A DNA stretch of 64,000 bases from Nocardiopsis sp. MG754419 (GCF_018207095.1 NZ_QOCZ01000025.1:1-64000), one strand, 5' to 3'; positions 18,369-27,544 are shown, counted from the first letter of the stretch. Notes: generated from the sequence alone by a model not told the origin. Translations and numbers: made by a program.

Positions 18369-18800
18369 TCACAGCACCCCGGGCAGCACCTCCTCCGAGA
18401 GTTGCGCGAACGCCTGCTCCTGCTCGGCCTCGTACTCCGACCAGGCCGGGGAGTCCCAGATCTCCAGACGCGTGTTCGCGCCGATGACGACGCACTCGCG
18501 GTCCAAACCCGCGTAGTCGCGCAGTTTCGGCGGGATGGTGACCCTGCCCTGCTTGTCGCAGGCCTGGTCCGACGCGCTGGCGAAGAGGACCCGGCTGTAG
18601 TCGCGAACCGCCTTGGCGGTGACCGGCGCCGTGCGCAGGGACGCGGTGAGACGAGCGAACTCGTCCGTCGGAAAGACGTAGAGACAACGCTCTTGGCCCT
18701 TCGTGATCACCACACCCCCCGACAGTTCGTCGCGGTACTTCGCGGGAAGGAACAACCGTCCCTTCTGATCGAGGCGAGGTGTGTGGGTGCCGAGGAACAC
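18369..18800 (-). CDS. mraZ: Transcriptional regulator MraZ
   Basis: AbrB-like DNA-binding protein that represses its own dcw operon promoter. The 143 residues hold two MraZ domains, each with the conserved core: [17 protein letters not shown] (about 10-26) and [17 protein letters not shown] (about 80-96). Start is a GTG giving [11 protein letters not shown], the standard N-terminus, with a purine-rich Shine-Dalgarno. The promoter upstream carries four boxes of its presumed operator. Confidence 0.96.
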   Translation of the reverse strand: MFLGTHTPRLDQKGRLFLPAKYRDELSGGVVITKGQERCLYVFPTDEFARLTASLRTAPVTAKAVRDYSRVLFASASDQACDKQGRVTIPPKLRDYAGLDRECVVIGANTRLEIWDSPAWSEYEAEQEQAFAQLSEEVLPGVL

Positions 18801-18841
18801 ACGCTCACCCCCCTCACCCCCCTAAGTGGAGAATTCACCCT

Positions 18842-18876
18842 CTCCACGATGCTCCACCTTACTCCACTCTTCCCCA
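18842..18876 (-). promoter_or_regulatory. Four MraZ boxes in a 10-bp register
   Basis: Reading the minus strand, TGGGG, TGGAG, TGGAG and TGGAG each start exactly 10 nt apart (complements at 18872, 18862, 18852 and 18842). Five-nt repeats separated by five nt upstream of mraZ are the known MraZ operator design. They overlap the promoter spacer and -10 element, so binding would block RNA polymerase. Confidence 0.8.
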
Positions 18877-18883
18877 CCGTCAA
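18856..18883 (-). promoter_or_regulatory. mraZ promoter
   Basis: TTGACG (18883-18878), a 16-nt spacer and TAAGGT (18861-18856) on the minus strand form a good housekeeping promoter about 55 nt upstream of the mraZ GTG. The MraZ boxes run through it. The rest of the divergent mraZ-moxR gap (18801-19281) contains only a candidate promoter for the other side. Confidence 0.65.
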
Positions 18884-19213
18884 CAGCGTTAATCGGCGCG
18901 CATCGCCCGAAGGTTCGATAAATTCACAGGTCACAGGGGTGGTGCCGAAGTGGGGCGCGGGTGGGGGCCGAGCGTGGCGCGGGAACACCCCCCACTCCCC
19001 CACCACAGGGACGAGGCGCGTCCCACGCCGACCCGCGGCACGGTCCCCGACGGTCGGCCCGAGTGCCGCCCCGAGGGTCGCCTTGCCCGGTTTCCCGCAT
19101 CCGTCCCACTTTTGTGGACCCTGCCCACACCACTGATCAGAGGTACGTTTCGGGACCTTGGGACACATCGGCATCGGGATCCCCCATGCGGCCGCCGATT
19201 CCGGCACTTTGGT

Positions 19214-19241
19214 TTGCATTGGGTCTGATTGGGCCTAGCCT
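19214..19241 (+). promoter_or_regulatory. Candidate promoter of the MoxR cassette
   Basis: TTGCAT (19214-19219), 16 nt, TAGCCT (19236-19241) lies about 40 nt upstream of the GTG start of the MoxR gene. It is the best match in that part of the divergent intergenic region. Confidence 0.4.
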
Positions 19242-19281
19242 CGGATCGATACACCGGGGCATATGGAGCGGGAGGGGTCTC

Positions 19282-20274
19282 GTGTCACTCGGCACACAGC
19301 ACGACGGTCACGGGGGTGGCGTCCAAGAGGACGTGGGTACCGTCGCCGCCGTCGCCGACCGCGTCCGCGACGCGATCGAGACGGTCATCGAAGGCAAGCC
19401 CGACGTGCTGCGCATCGCGCTGACCGTCCTCCTCGCCGAGGGCCACCTGCTCATCGAGGACGTCCCCGGAGTGGGGAAGACCATGTTGGCCAAGGCCCTG
19501 GGACGGGCCGTGGACTGCTCGGTCCAACGCGTCCAGTTCACCCCGGACCTGTTGCCCAGCGACATCACCGGCGTCAGCGTCTACCACCAGGACCGCAACG
19601 AGTTCGAGTTCAACCCCGGCCCGGTGTTCGCCAACATCGTCCTCGGCGACGAGATCAACCGCGCCTCGCCCAAGACCCAGTCGGCCCTGCTCGAATGCAT
19701 GGCCGAGCGCCAGGTCAGCGTCGACGGCGAGACCCGGGCACTGGAGCGACCGTTCATGGTCGTGGCCACCCAGAACCCGAGCGACATGGAGGGCACCTAC
19801 GCCCTGCCGGAGGCACAGCGGGACCGCTTCATGGCCCGTGTGTCGGTCGGTTACCCCTCGCCCCAGGCCGAACTCGACATGATCGACTCGCACGGGTCGC
19901 GCTCCCCCCTGGAGAGCCTGGCGCCCGTGACCAACGCCGGCGAGATCCGCGACCTGGTCGAGCGGGTCCAGCACGTGCACGTGGCCCCCGGCCTGCGCCG
20001 CTACATCGTCGACCTCGTCAACGCGACCCGGACCGCGCCCGAGCTCAAACTGGGCGCCTCCCCCCGGGCCACCCTGCACCTGGTGCGGGCGGCCCGCGCC
20101 CACGCCGCGTTGGAGGGCCGCCACTACGTGGTCCCCGACGACGTGCAGGCACTGGCCGTCCCCGTTCTGGCCCACCGGCTCCTGCCCGGCCCCGAGGCCC
20201 AGATGGAACGCCTGAGCGCCGAACAGATCGTGGCCCAGCTGGTCGCCCGACTGCCCGTGCCCGGCCCCCGCTGA
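19282..20274 (+). CDS. MoxR-family AAA+ ATPase
   Basis: Chaperone-like AAA+ ATPase of the MoxR group, thought to act on partner proteins encoded next to it. Its 330 residues contain Walker A GVGKT (63-67), Walker B in IVLGDEINRASPKTQ, sensor 1 in VATQNP and the C-terminal lid domain. The GTG start is preceded by GGAGGGG at good spacing. It is the first gene of a cassette with a DUF58 protein and a membrane transglutaminase, an arrangement repeated widely in actinobacteria; the physiological substrate is unknown. Confidence 0.93.
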   Translation: MSLGTQHDGHGGGVQEDVGTVAAVADRVRDAIETVIEGKPDVLRIALTVLLAEGHLLIEDVPGVGKTMLAKALGRAVDCSVQRVQFTPDLLPSDITGVSVYHQDRNEFEFNPGPVFANIVLGDEINRASPKTQSALLECMAERQVSVDGETRALERPFMVVATQNPSDMEGTYALPEAQRDRFMARVSVGYPSPQAELDMIDSHGSRSPLESLAPVTNAGEIRDLVERVQHVHVAPGLRRYIVDLVNATRTAPELKLGASPRATLHLVRAARAHAALEGRHYVVPDDVQALAVPVLAHRLLPGPEAQMERLSAEQIVAQLVARLPVPGPR

Positions 20275-20314
20275 CCCTACGCGGCAGCGCCCGACCCCCA
20301 TCGAGAGACAGGCG

Positions 20315-21568
20315 ATGCGCCCGCAACGCACCCTCACCGTCCGCGGTGGCCTGATGCTGTTCTTCGGCGCGGTCGCACTCGTGTGCGGTCTCGTCGTCGG
20401 CCAACGCGAGATCGTCGGCGTCGGACTGCTCCTGGTCCTGGTACCGGCGATCGGCGCGCTCACCCTGATCGGCGCCGCCGGCCGGATCGTCGACAGCCGT
20501 GACCTGCGGCCCCGGCGGATCCCCGCCGGCACCGACACCCAGGTCCTGATCCGGGTCGGCAACTCCTCCCCCGTCTGGCCCGTGGGTTGGGTGCGGTTGG
20601 AGGACGGCCTGCCGGTACGCCTGGGCCACGAGCCCCGCTACACGCTGGGCTACCTGGGCCCGCGCGCGGTCCGCGACATCACCTACCTGGTGCGCCCGGA
20701 GGTCCGCGGCCGCTACCCGGTGGGGCCGCTCCGGGTGAGCGTGCTCGACGCCCTGGGCTGTGTGCGGGTCGACCGTCCACTGGGTGCGCCCACGCCCCTG
20801 CTGGTGACACCCCGCTTCGTGTCCCTGTCCGAGCCGGGGCGCGTCGACGGCACGCCGGGCGAGGACTCCCCACGGCGTTCGGTGACCGGGGTCGGCGAGC
20901 GGGACCCGATCCCGCGCGCCTACCGACACGGTGACGAACTCCGCCGTGTGCACTGGCGTTCCACCGCCAAACACGGTGAACTGATGGTGCGCCGGGACGA
21001 GCAGCACCGGCGCGAACGCAGCACCGTGCTGTTGGACACCCGTGCCGTCGCCCACAGCGGCGAGGAGCGGGACGGCTCCCTGGAGACCGCCGTGAGCGTG
21101 GCCGCGTCCATCGCGCTGCACGTGCTCGACCACGGGCACGAACTGCGATTCCACACCGAACGGGGCCGCCTGGTCACCGAGCACGCCACCGGTGTGCTGG
21201 ACGGGCTGGCCGTGGTGGAGTCCTCCGAGGCCCACGGACTCGGCGGCGGCGTCGGTGCGCTGGAGGGCGCCCGCGGTGCCGCGTCGGGTCTGGTCGTGGC
21301 GGTCCTGGGCGCGATCGACGCCGAGGGCGCCACCGCCCTGTCCCGGGTGGGCGGATCCGCGACCCGGGTGGCGGTGTTGTGCACGCACGCCGCCTGGCCC
21401 GACTCCGAGGCCCTGCGGCGTGCGGGCGACCTGTTGACCGCCCACGGCTGGCGGGTCCTGCCCGTGGCCGACACCACCGAACTGCCCCCACTGTGGGACC
21501 AGGCCGTCACCCCCGAGGGCGGCCCCGTCGCGGCGGGCACCCGAAACCCCTGGGAGGGTCCGCGTTGA
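20315..21568 (+). CDS. DUF58 domain protein
   Basis: A 417-residue protein with two membrane segments near the N-terminus (about 12-53) and a soluble remainder. The DUF58 signature is visible as DPIPRAYRHGDELRRVHWR followed by STAKHGELMVR; the part after it resembles a von Willebrand A-type fold. DUF58 proteins are the usual partners of MoxR ATPases. It starts 40 nt after the MoxR gene, and its stop overlaps the TTG of the transglutaminase gene. Confidence 0.92.
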   Translation: MRPQRTLTVRGGLMLFFGAVALVCGLVVGQREIVGVGLLLVLVPAIGALTLIGAAGRIVDSRDLRPRRIPAGTDTQVLIRVGNSSPVWPVGWVRLEDGLPVRLGHEPRYTLGYLGPRAVRDITYLVRPEVRGRYPVGPLRVSVLDALGCVRVDRPLGAPTPLLVTPRFVSLSEPGRVDGTPGEDSPRRSVTGVGERDPIPRAYRHGDELRRVHWRSTAKHGELMVRRDEQHRRERSTVLLDTRAVAHSGEERDGSLETAVSVAASIALHVLDHGHELRFHTERGRLVTEHATGVLDGLAVVESSEAHGLGGGVGALEGARGAASGLVVAVLGAIDAEGATALSRVGGSATRVAVLCTHAAWPDSEALRRAGDLLTAHGWRVLPVADTTELPPLWDQAVTPEGGPVAAGTRNPWEGPR

Positions 21569-23916
21569 GAGCGCTGATGCCCCTGGCCACACTGGTCACG
21601 ATGCTGGCGTCGCTGCCCCTGCTGAGCGGTCTGGTCCGCGGCGACCAGTGGTGGCTGCCGGCCGTCGTCCTCATGACGGTGGTCGCGCTCGTGTCCGCCG
21701 CGTACCGGTCGCTGGTCAACGGCTCCCTGGCCGTCCCCTTCCTGCAACTGTTCGCCGTGGTCCTGGTCTACGCGCCCCTGTTCGCGCCCCAGACGGCCGC
21801 CCTGGGCTTCCTTCCCACGCTGGAGACCCTCGACCACACCGCGGCCCTGTTCGAGCAGGGCATGCACACCATCGACAGCGACACCCCGCCGGTCTCGCCC
21901 ACTCCCGGGTTGAACGCGATCATCGCGCTGACGTTCATGGTGTTCGCGATGACCGCGGACTTCCTGGCCGTGACGGCGCGCTGCCCCGGCATGGTGGGCG
22001 GCCTGCTGCTGGCCCTGCTGGTGGTGCCCCTGTTCGTCGACGACGCGGGGGTGTCCTGGGGGCCGGCCGCGATCAGCGCGCTCGGCTTCCTCGCCCTCCT
22101 GGCGGTGGACATGTGGGCGCGCGGGCGGGAATGGGGGGCTCCCGTCGCCTCCGGTCCCCGTCTCGACGCGCGCTACGACGGTGTCGCCGGGCGGGTGGGG
22201 CTGGCCGCCGCCGTCGCGGTCCTGGCGATCACCCTCGCCCTGTTGCTGCCACAGGTCGTGCCCTCGCTGCGCACGGACGCCCTCTACTCCCTGGCCGCCG
22301 ACAGCCGGTTCGGCGGCAACGACTCGGTGACCACCACGCATCCGATGGTGTCGCTGCGTCGGGACCTCGGGGCCACCTCCGAGCGGACGGTGTTGACCTA
22401 CCGCACCGACGACGAGGATCCCGAGTACCTGCGCACGTTCGTCCTCGACGAGTTCGACGGCGAGAACTGGACGATGACGCCGGTGCACGCGGGTCGCGAC
22501 AACGGGGCCGACGGTGACCTGCCCCCGCCCCCCGGCCGGGACGACGAACCCGCCGAGGACGACCTCGTCACCACCAGGATCTCCCTGGACTCCGACACCG
22601 CGCCCATGGACTTCCTGCCACTGCCCTACCCGGCGCGGTCGGTGGAGATCTCCGGTGACTGGTACGTGGACGAGAGCACCCTCATGGTGTTCACGACCGA
22701 GCCCCCGCCCAGCGGCTACAACTTCGTGGTGACCTCGGCGGCGAACCGCCCCGCGTCGCAGGACCTGGCGTCCGCAGGGCCGCCCCGTTCACTGGACGAC
22801 GACCGGCTCGACCTGCCGGGGGACCTGGACGCGCGGGTGGGCGAGCTCACCGCGTCGCTGATCGAGGACGCCGACTCGGAGTACGAGGCCGCCCTGGCCC
22901 TGCAGGAGTTCTTCATCGGCGGCGCCTTCACCTACGACCTGAGCCCGCCGCAGGTGCCCGAGGGTTCCGACCCGCTCACGCACTTCCTCTTCGAGGACCG
23001 GATCGGCTACTGCGAGCAGTACGCCGGTGCGATGGCGGTCATGGCCCGGCAGGCCGGGATCCCCGCACGGGTCGCGGTCGGCTACACCGCCGGTCGGCCC
23101 AGTGGTGAGGACCGATGGACCGTGGCCGCGCGCGACGCGCACGCCTGGCCCGAGCTGTACTTCGAGGGATCGGGGTGGGTGCGGTTCGAGCCCACACCGT
23201 CCGACCCCGCCGGGGGCCAGGGCACCGCCTCCCGGCCCGACTACAGCGCGGGTGAGGACGACCGTCAGGACGACGTGGTGCCCGAGTCGGAGTCGGCCGA
23301 GGCCCCCGAACCCAGTGCGTCGCCGGATGCGGACTCCTCCCCCGCTCCGGACACGGGAGCCTCGCCCGACCAGGGTTCCGACGAGGCCGCCGGCGCGACC
23401 GAGGACACGGGGGCCGGGGCCGGTGCGCGGGAATCGCCCACATGGCCCGCCGGGGTGGGGATCGGTCTGGTGCTGCTGTTGTCGGCGGCCCTGCCGGCGC
23501 TGATCCGGGCCCTGCTCCGTGGGGTCCGGCGATCCGCGGTGGCCGCGGGCGGCCCCACGGCGGCGCACGCCGCCTGGCGGGAGCTGCGCGACACCTGTCT
23601 GGACCTGGGGACGACCTGGGACCTCGGTGAGACCCCCCGGACCGCCGCCGGACGCCTGTCCTCCATGGGAGCCACAGGGCTCTCGGAGGAGGCCCGGAAC
23701 GCGCTGTGGCGCCTGGCCCTGGCCGAGGAGGCCGCCCGGTACGCACCCGAGCCACGTACCGTTCCGGGTCTCGCGGGCGATCTGGACACCGCCCGTGCGG
23801 CACTGATCGGCGCGGCCACGGCCGGATGGCGGTGGCGCGCCCTGCTGCTGCCACCGTCGCTGGCCCCCTGGCGACGTCCCAGGGTCGCGGCGAAGCCGCT
23901 CCTGACGCTGCCCTGA
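21565..23916 (+). CDS. Membrane transglutaminase-like protein (TgpA type)
   Basis: A 783-residue membrane protein: several N-terminal helices (to about residue 235), an extracytoplasmic transglutaminase-like domain, a Pro/Glu/Ser/Ala-rich linker, another membrane helix (about 635-655) and a cytoplasmic C-terminal domain of the kind common in this family. The domain has the catalytic Cys483 in GYCEQYAGAMAV and His526 in DAHAWPELYF; where an Asp would be expected there is Glu in RFEPTP, a variant I believe is frequent in actinobacteria. TTG start overlaps the DUF58 stop (TTGA) with GGAGGG six nt upstream. Substrate unknown. Confidence 0.9.
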   Translation: MRALMPLATLVTMLASLPLLSGLVRGDQWWLPAVVLMTVVALVSAAYRSLVNGSLAVPFLQLFAVVLVYAPLFAPQTAALGFLPTLETLDHTAALFEQGMHTIDSDTPPVSPTPGLNAIIALTFMVFAMTADFLAVTARCPGMVGGLLLALLVVPLFVDDAGVSWGPAAISALGFLALLAVDMWARGREWGAPVASGPRLDARYDGVAGRVGLAAAVAVLAITLALLLPQVVPSLRTDALYSLAADSRFGGNDSVTTTHPMVSLRRDLGATSERTVLTYRTDDEDPEYLRTFVLDEFDGENWTMTPVHAGRDNGADGDLPPPPGRDDEPAEDDLVTTRISLDSDTAPMDFLPLPYPARSVEISGDWYVDESTLMVFTTEPPPSGYNFVVTSAANRPASQDLASAGPPRSLDDDRLDLPGDLDARVGELTASLIEDADSEYEAALALQEFFIGGAFTYDLSPPQVPEGSDPLTHFLFEDRIGYCEQYAGAMAVMARQAGIPARVAVGYTAGRPSGEDRWTVAARDAHAWPELYFEGSGWVRFEPTPSDPAGGQGTASRPDYSAGEDDRQDDVVPESESAEAPEPSASPDADSSPAPDTGASPDQGSDEAAGATEDTGAGAGARESPTWPAGVGIGLVLLLSAALPALIRALLRGVRRSAVAAGGPTAAHAAWRELRDTCLDLGTTWDLGETPRTAAGRLSSMGATGLSEEARNALWRLALAEEAARYAPEPRTVPGLAGDLDTARAALIGAATAGWRWRALLLPPSLAPWRRPRVAAKPLLTLP

Positions 23917-23941
23917 GGCCCGCCACCGCGGGGTGGACGCA

Positions 23942-23987
23942 CGTGATCGCGGGGTCCGACCGAGACCGGTCGGACCCCGCGATCACG
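23942..23987. terminator. Perfect 21-bp bidirectional terminator
   Basis: A 21-nt arm (23942-23962), the loop AGAC and the exact complement (23967-23987) lie 26 nt after the transglutaminase stop, between convergent genes. No other gene is visible in 23917-24215. Confidence 0.85.
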
Positions 23988-24109
23988 CTCCCCCGCCGCG
24001 AGGAGCGTCGAAGACGGGGCTCGGGCCACGCCGGGGACGTGCGCTCCGGGCGCGACCCGTGCCCGGGCCGGCACCACGTCGGCGGGTCGACGACCGCAAC
24101 ACATGACGA

Positions 24110-24151
24110 TGGGGCCCGTGGGCGACCGATCATGGTCGTCCACGGGCCCCA
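24110..24151. terminator. Second terminator hairpin before DUF3040
   Basis: An 18-bp stem (24110-24127 with 24134-24151, one G-T wobble) and six-nt loop lies 65 nt past the stop of the minus-strand DUF3040 gene. Together with the preceding hairpin it insulates the convergent pair. Confidence 0.75.
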
Positions 24152-24215
24152 CGGTCACGAACTCTCGTGCACTCCAGGAGCGGCCGGCCGGTGTCGGGCG
24201 GATCCCGCCGGTCGG

Positions 24216-24635
24216 CTACTGCTCGTCGCCTTGTTGCCGGCGGCGCCAGCGCTCCTCGATACGGTTCATCATCCCGGGCCGCTTGTCACCCTTGCGCCGC
24301 TTGGGCGCGGGTTCCTCGGCGGCCATCTCGGCACCGCCACCCGCGGCCTTGCGCCAGGCGTTGGCCCCCATGAGGAACGAGGCCAGCATCAAGACGAATC
24401 CGAGGACACTGATGGACACCGGCAGCACCATGGAGGTGTCCGGGTTGCTCAACAGCAGGCCCAGTAGCAAGAGCACGATACCGGTGATGAAACCGGCTCC
24501 GGCCCTGATGATCCAGCGCTTGTAATGCACCGAGGGGTTCGTCTGCCGAACGGTGTTGGCGAACTTCGGGTCCTCGGCGTACAGCGCCCGCTCGATCTGG
24601 TCGAGCATGCGCTGCTCGTGTTCAGAGAGCGGCAC
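24216..24635 (-). CDS. DUF3040 membrane protein
   Basis: A 139-residue protein of the actinobacterial DUF3040 family, function unknown. It starts MPLSEHEQRMLDQIERAL, the family hallmark, has two membrane helices (about 45-62 and 68-90), and ends in a basic tail. GTG start follows GTAGGGAGG. A promoter-like sequence with a palindrome in its spacer lies about 75 nt upstream. Confidence 0.92.
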   Translation of the reverse strand: MPLSEHEQRMLDQIERALYAEDPKFANTVRQTNPSVHYKRWIIRAGAGFITGIVLLLLGLLLSNPDTSMVLPVSISVLGFVLMLASFLMGANAWRKAAGGGAEMAAEEPAPKRRKGDKRPGMMNRIEERWRRRQQGDEQ

Positions 24636-24708
24636 GGCGCCTCCCTACGGCAGTCCCCGGTTGGGGTGACGGGTACTGATGAACAGTCTCTTGGTCAGTG
24701 GTATGCCC

Positions 24709-24737
24709 AGAATACGGGGCGCTAGCGCCTGGTGGAA
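24709..24737 (-). promoter_or_regulatory. Candidate DUF3040 promoter with palindromic spacer
   Basis: Minus strand: TTCCAC (24737-24732), 17 nt, TATTCT (24714-24709). The spacer contains the perfect 12-bp palindrome GGCGCTAGCGCC (24718-24729), which could be an operator. The remainder of 24636-24879 shows no gene. Confidence 0.35.
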
Positions 24738-24879
24738 AGAAAAGCTGCGTGTGTACCTGGCCCACCACGGCCACGATACCCCCGCCCTGTAGAGGAAACA
24801 CCGGCTTCCATGCCTCTCTTCTTACCCTGAACTCCGGTCCTACCCTGAGAACGCTCAGAGTGCCTCGGAAGTTGCCGCA

Positions 24880-26166
24880 TCATACGTCGTTTTCGTCACG
24901 CTTGGCCAGTACAGCCGACTGTATCGCGCCTGGCCCGAAACGTGCCGTTACACGGTCCATAACCCGTTCAACGTCCCGCCAACCAGAATCCTCCTCCCCC
25001 AAGGCCAATTGACGATGATGCCGCCCTTCCTCGGTCACGCCCTCCACGCGCACCCCGACCAGCCTCAGGGGGGACCCCTGGAGGCCGGACGCGGCGTGGA
25101 GTTCGCGCGCCACGGCACTGATCTCCCGAGCCACGTCGGTGGCCTCGGGGAGCGTGCGTGAGCGGGTGATCGTGGAGAAGTCGGCCCGACGGAGTTTGAT
25201 GCTCACCGTGCGCCCCACCTGACCCGAGGAGCGCAGGCGACGCGCCACCTTTTCGGACAGACGCAGCAGTTCACGGTCGATCGCGTCCGGGTCGTCGACG
25301 TCCTCGGCGAAGGTCTCCTCGGCCCCGACGCTCTTGTCGGGTGTGTCCACCACCACACGGCTGGGGTCGTGCCCCCGGGCGAGTTCGGCGAGGCGCGCGC
25401 CGGCCTTGTCCCCCAGTTCCATGCGCAGGAGTTCGGGGTCGGTGCGGGCCAACGCTCCGACGGTGCGCAGCCCCAGCCGGCTCAGCACACGTTCGGTCTT
25501 GTCGCCCACCCCCGGCAGAGCGCCCACGGGCAGGGGGTCGAGGAAACCGTGGACCGCGTCGGTGGGCACCACCAACAGGCCGTCCGGTTTGCAGTGCGTG
25601 GAACCGAGTTTGGCGATGAACCGGGTGGCGGCCACCCCCACCGAACAGGTCAGGCTCTGCTCCCGGCGGACCCGTTCGCGGATCATCGCGGCGATGCGGG
25701 CGGGACCGCCCAGTCGGCGACGCGCACCGGACACGTCCAGGAAGGCCTCGTCCAACGACAGCGGCTGCACGAGGGGCGTGACCGACCTCAGGATGTCCAT
25801 GACCGCTTCGGACACCCGCCGGTACGCCGTGCCGTCGGGCGGATAGACCAGGGCCTGCGGGCACAGGCGCATCGCCTGGGCCATCGGCATGGCCGAGTGC
25901 ACCCCGTGACGACGGGCGATGTAGTCGGCGGAGGAGACGACGCTGCGCGGCCCCGTGCCGCCCACGATCACCGGTCGGCCGCGCGCTTCGGGACGGCGCA
26001 GTTGTTCGACGCTGGCGAAGAACGCGTCCATGTCCAGATGCAGGATGTCGCAGTCGGCGTCCGGCCCGGAGCCGTCCACCGGGAAACCGGAGTCGAGCGG
26101 GACGATACCGTCCCGGGTCACCACACCTCGCAGAGCGGCTCCGCGCTCCAGCTGACGTCGGCTCAT
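24880..26166 (-). CDS. dinB: DNA polymerase IV (Y family)
   Basis: Error-prone translesion polymerase. The 428 residues contain the palm motifs ILHLDMDAFFASVE (catalytic Asp) and SLDEAFLDV, the thumb hairpin region LPGVGDKTERVLSRLG and the little-finger domain with SIKLRRADFSTITRSRT. Near the C-terminus RQLALGEE resembles a beta-clamp motif but lacks the final aromatic residue. About 40 extra N-terminal residues precede the palm. No LexA-type box (CGAAC...GTTCG) is visible upstream. Confidence 0.95.
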   Translation of the reverse strand: MSRRQLERGAALRGVVTRDGIVPLDSGFPVDGSGPDADCDILHLDMDAFFASVEQLRRPEARGRPVIVGGTGPRSVVSSADYIARRHGVHSAMPMAQAMRLCPQALVYPPDGTAYRRVSEAVMDILRSVTPLVQPLSLDEAFLDVSGARRRLGGPARIAAMIRERVRREQSLTCSVGVAATRFIAKLGSTHCKPDGLLVVPTDAVHGFLDPLPVGALPGVGDKTERVLSRLGLRTVGALARTDPELLRMELGDKAGARLAELARGHDPSRVVVDTPDKSVGAEETFAEDVDDPDAIDRELLRLSEKVARRLRSSGQVGRTVSIKLRRADFSTITRSRTLPEATDVAREISAVARELHAASGLQGSPLRLVGVRVEGVTEEGRHHRQLALGEEDSGWRDVERVMDRVTARFGPGAIQSAVLAKRDENDV

Positions 26167-26265
26167 ACGCCCAGGTTATGTCCTGTTCCGAGGTCGTGCC
26201 CGTCCACTCCCGGCGCCCCCGACCCGGCCGGGCCACGAGGGTCGGGGCCGGGGCGGGGCGCGGGG

Positions 26266-27063
26266 TCAGCCCCGGTGGGCGATGACGTGCAGTTGGGTGG
26301 CGATCCCCAGCAGTTCGGGGTGCTCGGCGGCGGCCTTCTCCAACTCCACCAGGTGGTGGCCGGCCTGCGCGTCGCCCTCCCAGGCGTGCCCGGGCAGGAC
26401 GTCGGCGAACACGCGCACCCCGCGGACGCTCGCGTCGGTCAGCCCGGCCCGACCGATGAGCTCCACGAGCCGCTGCCGGGTGAACCGCCGCGGCATGGGG
26501 TCGTTCTCGCCCCACCGCCCGTCGGCGTCCGACAGCAGGTGGTGTGCCTCGGTGATGTGCCCGGCCAGGGCGCGGTGGAGGGCCCCGGCGACCGCGTTGG
26601 TCGCCAACAGGCTCACCGCGCCCCCGGGCCGGGTGATGCCGACGACGTCCGCCAACGCGGCGGCCGGGTCGTCGACGTACTCCAGGACGTTGTGCACCAG
26701 CACCAGATCGGCGCCGCCCTCGGGGAACAGGGACGCCAGGTCGCGGGTCTCCCCCTGGACCCCGCGCACCGTCACACCGCTCTCCGCGGCGCGGCGCTCC
26801 AGGGCGGCCAGCGAGTCCGGGCTGGGCTCGACGACGGTGACACGATGACCCAGTTCGGCGAGCGGGACCGCGACGCCCCCGGTGCCCCCGCCCGCGTCGA
26901 CGATCTCCAGAGGACCGTCCTCGGACAGGCGGGCCAGCAGGCGGGACAGCGCGTCCCACACCACCGCGGTCCGTGCGGCGTTGGCCGCGCGCGCCGGGCC
27001 GGTCACACCGCTCACCCCGAAACCGCCCGTGGCGGTCGCGGACGTGCCGCTCCTGTCAGTCAC
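26266..27063 (-). CDS. Class I SAM-dependent methyltransferase
   Basis: A 265-residue cytosolic methyltransferase of unknown substrate. Motif I is VDAGGGTGGVAVPLAELG with the acidic loop residue in VVEPSPDS; a later LVLVHNVLEYVDDP corresponds to motifs II/III. I prefer the GTG at 27063 because GAGGGA precedes it at good spacing; a GTG at 27075 is possible. It follows nusB in the same direction with a 67-nt gap. Confidence 0.85.
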   Translation of the reverse strand: MTDRSGTSATATGGFGVSGVTGPARAANAARTAVVWDALSRLLARLSEDGPLEIVDAGGGTGGVAVPLAELGHRVTVVEPSPDSLAALERRAAESGVTVRGVQGETRDLASLFPEGGADLVLVHNVLEYVDDPAAALADVVGITRPGGAVSLLATNAVAGALHRALAGHITEAHHLLSDADGRWGENDPMPRRFTRQRLVELIGRAGLTDASVRGVRVFADVLPGHAWEGDAQAGHHLVELEKAAAEHPELLGIATQLHVIAHRG

Positions 27064-27130
27064 CTGTTCCCTCACTCAGCTCGTGCCCCTCGCCCGGAAC
27101 CCTCGACGGGGCGTCCACCCCGGTGGGCAC

Positions 27131-27544
27131 TCAGAGCGAGAGCGTCGACTTGTTCTCCATCAGCCTAGACAGAAGTCCGCTGATGAAGTTGGGCGACTCG
27201 TCGGTGGACAGCTCCTTGGCCACCCCGACCGCCTCGGCGATCGCCACACCGTCGGGGATGTCCTCCGCCCACAGCAGCTCGTAGGCGCCCATCCGCAGGA
27301 TGTTGCGGTCCACGACCGGCATGCGCTCCAGGGTCCACCCGATGGCGTACTCGTCGAGGAGTGCGTCGATCCGCCCACGGCGTTCGTCCACCGAGGCGGC
27401 GAGGCGCTCGGTGAACTCGTTGATCGGCGGCTCGGGCTGGGCCCGGCGGCGCTTGATGACGTCTTCGACCGTGATGCCGCGCACCTCGGACTCGTACAGG
27501 ACCTCCACCGCGCGCCGACGAGCCTTGCGTCGTGCACCGCTCAT
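27131..27544 (-). CDS. nusB: Transcription antitermination factor NusB
   Basis: Small all-helical RNA-binding protein that with NusE (S10) promotes rRNA antitermination. The 137 residues show ARRRAVEVLYESEVRG at the N-terminus and the family core MPVVDRNILRMGAYELLW, then GVAIAEAVGVAKELSTDESPNFI with minor variation. ATG overlaps the efp stop by one base (TGATG), so it is coupled to efp. Confidence 0.95.
   Translation of the reverse strand: MSGARRKARRRAVEVLYESEVRGITVEDVIKRRRAQPEPPINEFTERLAASVDERRGRIDALLDEYAIGWTLERMPVVDRNILRMGAYELLWAEDIPDGVAIAEAVGVAKELSTDESPNFISGLLSRLMENKSTLSL

Noticed and set aside
24636-24879. Possible short gene or tRNA in the A+T-richer stretch between DUF3040 and dinB
   Set aside because: No cloverleaf and no frame with a Shine-Dalgarno and family-like sequence; only promoter-like elements.
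26167-26265. LexA/SOS box upstream of the DNA polymerase IV gene
   Set aside because: No CGAAC-N4-GTTCG-like sequence could be found by eye; the region is simply G+C-rich.
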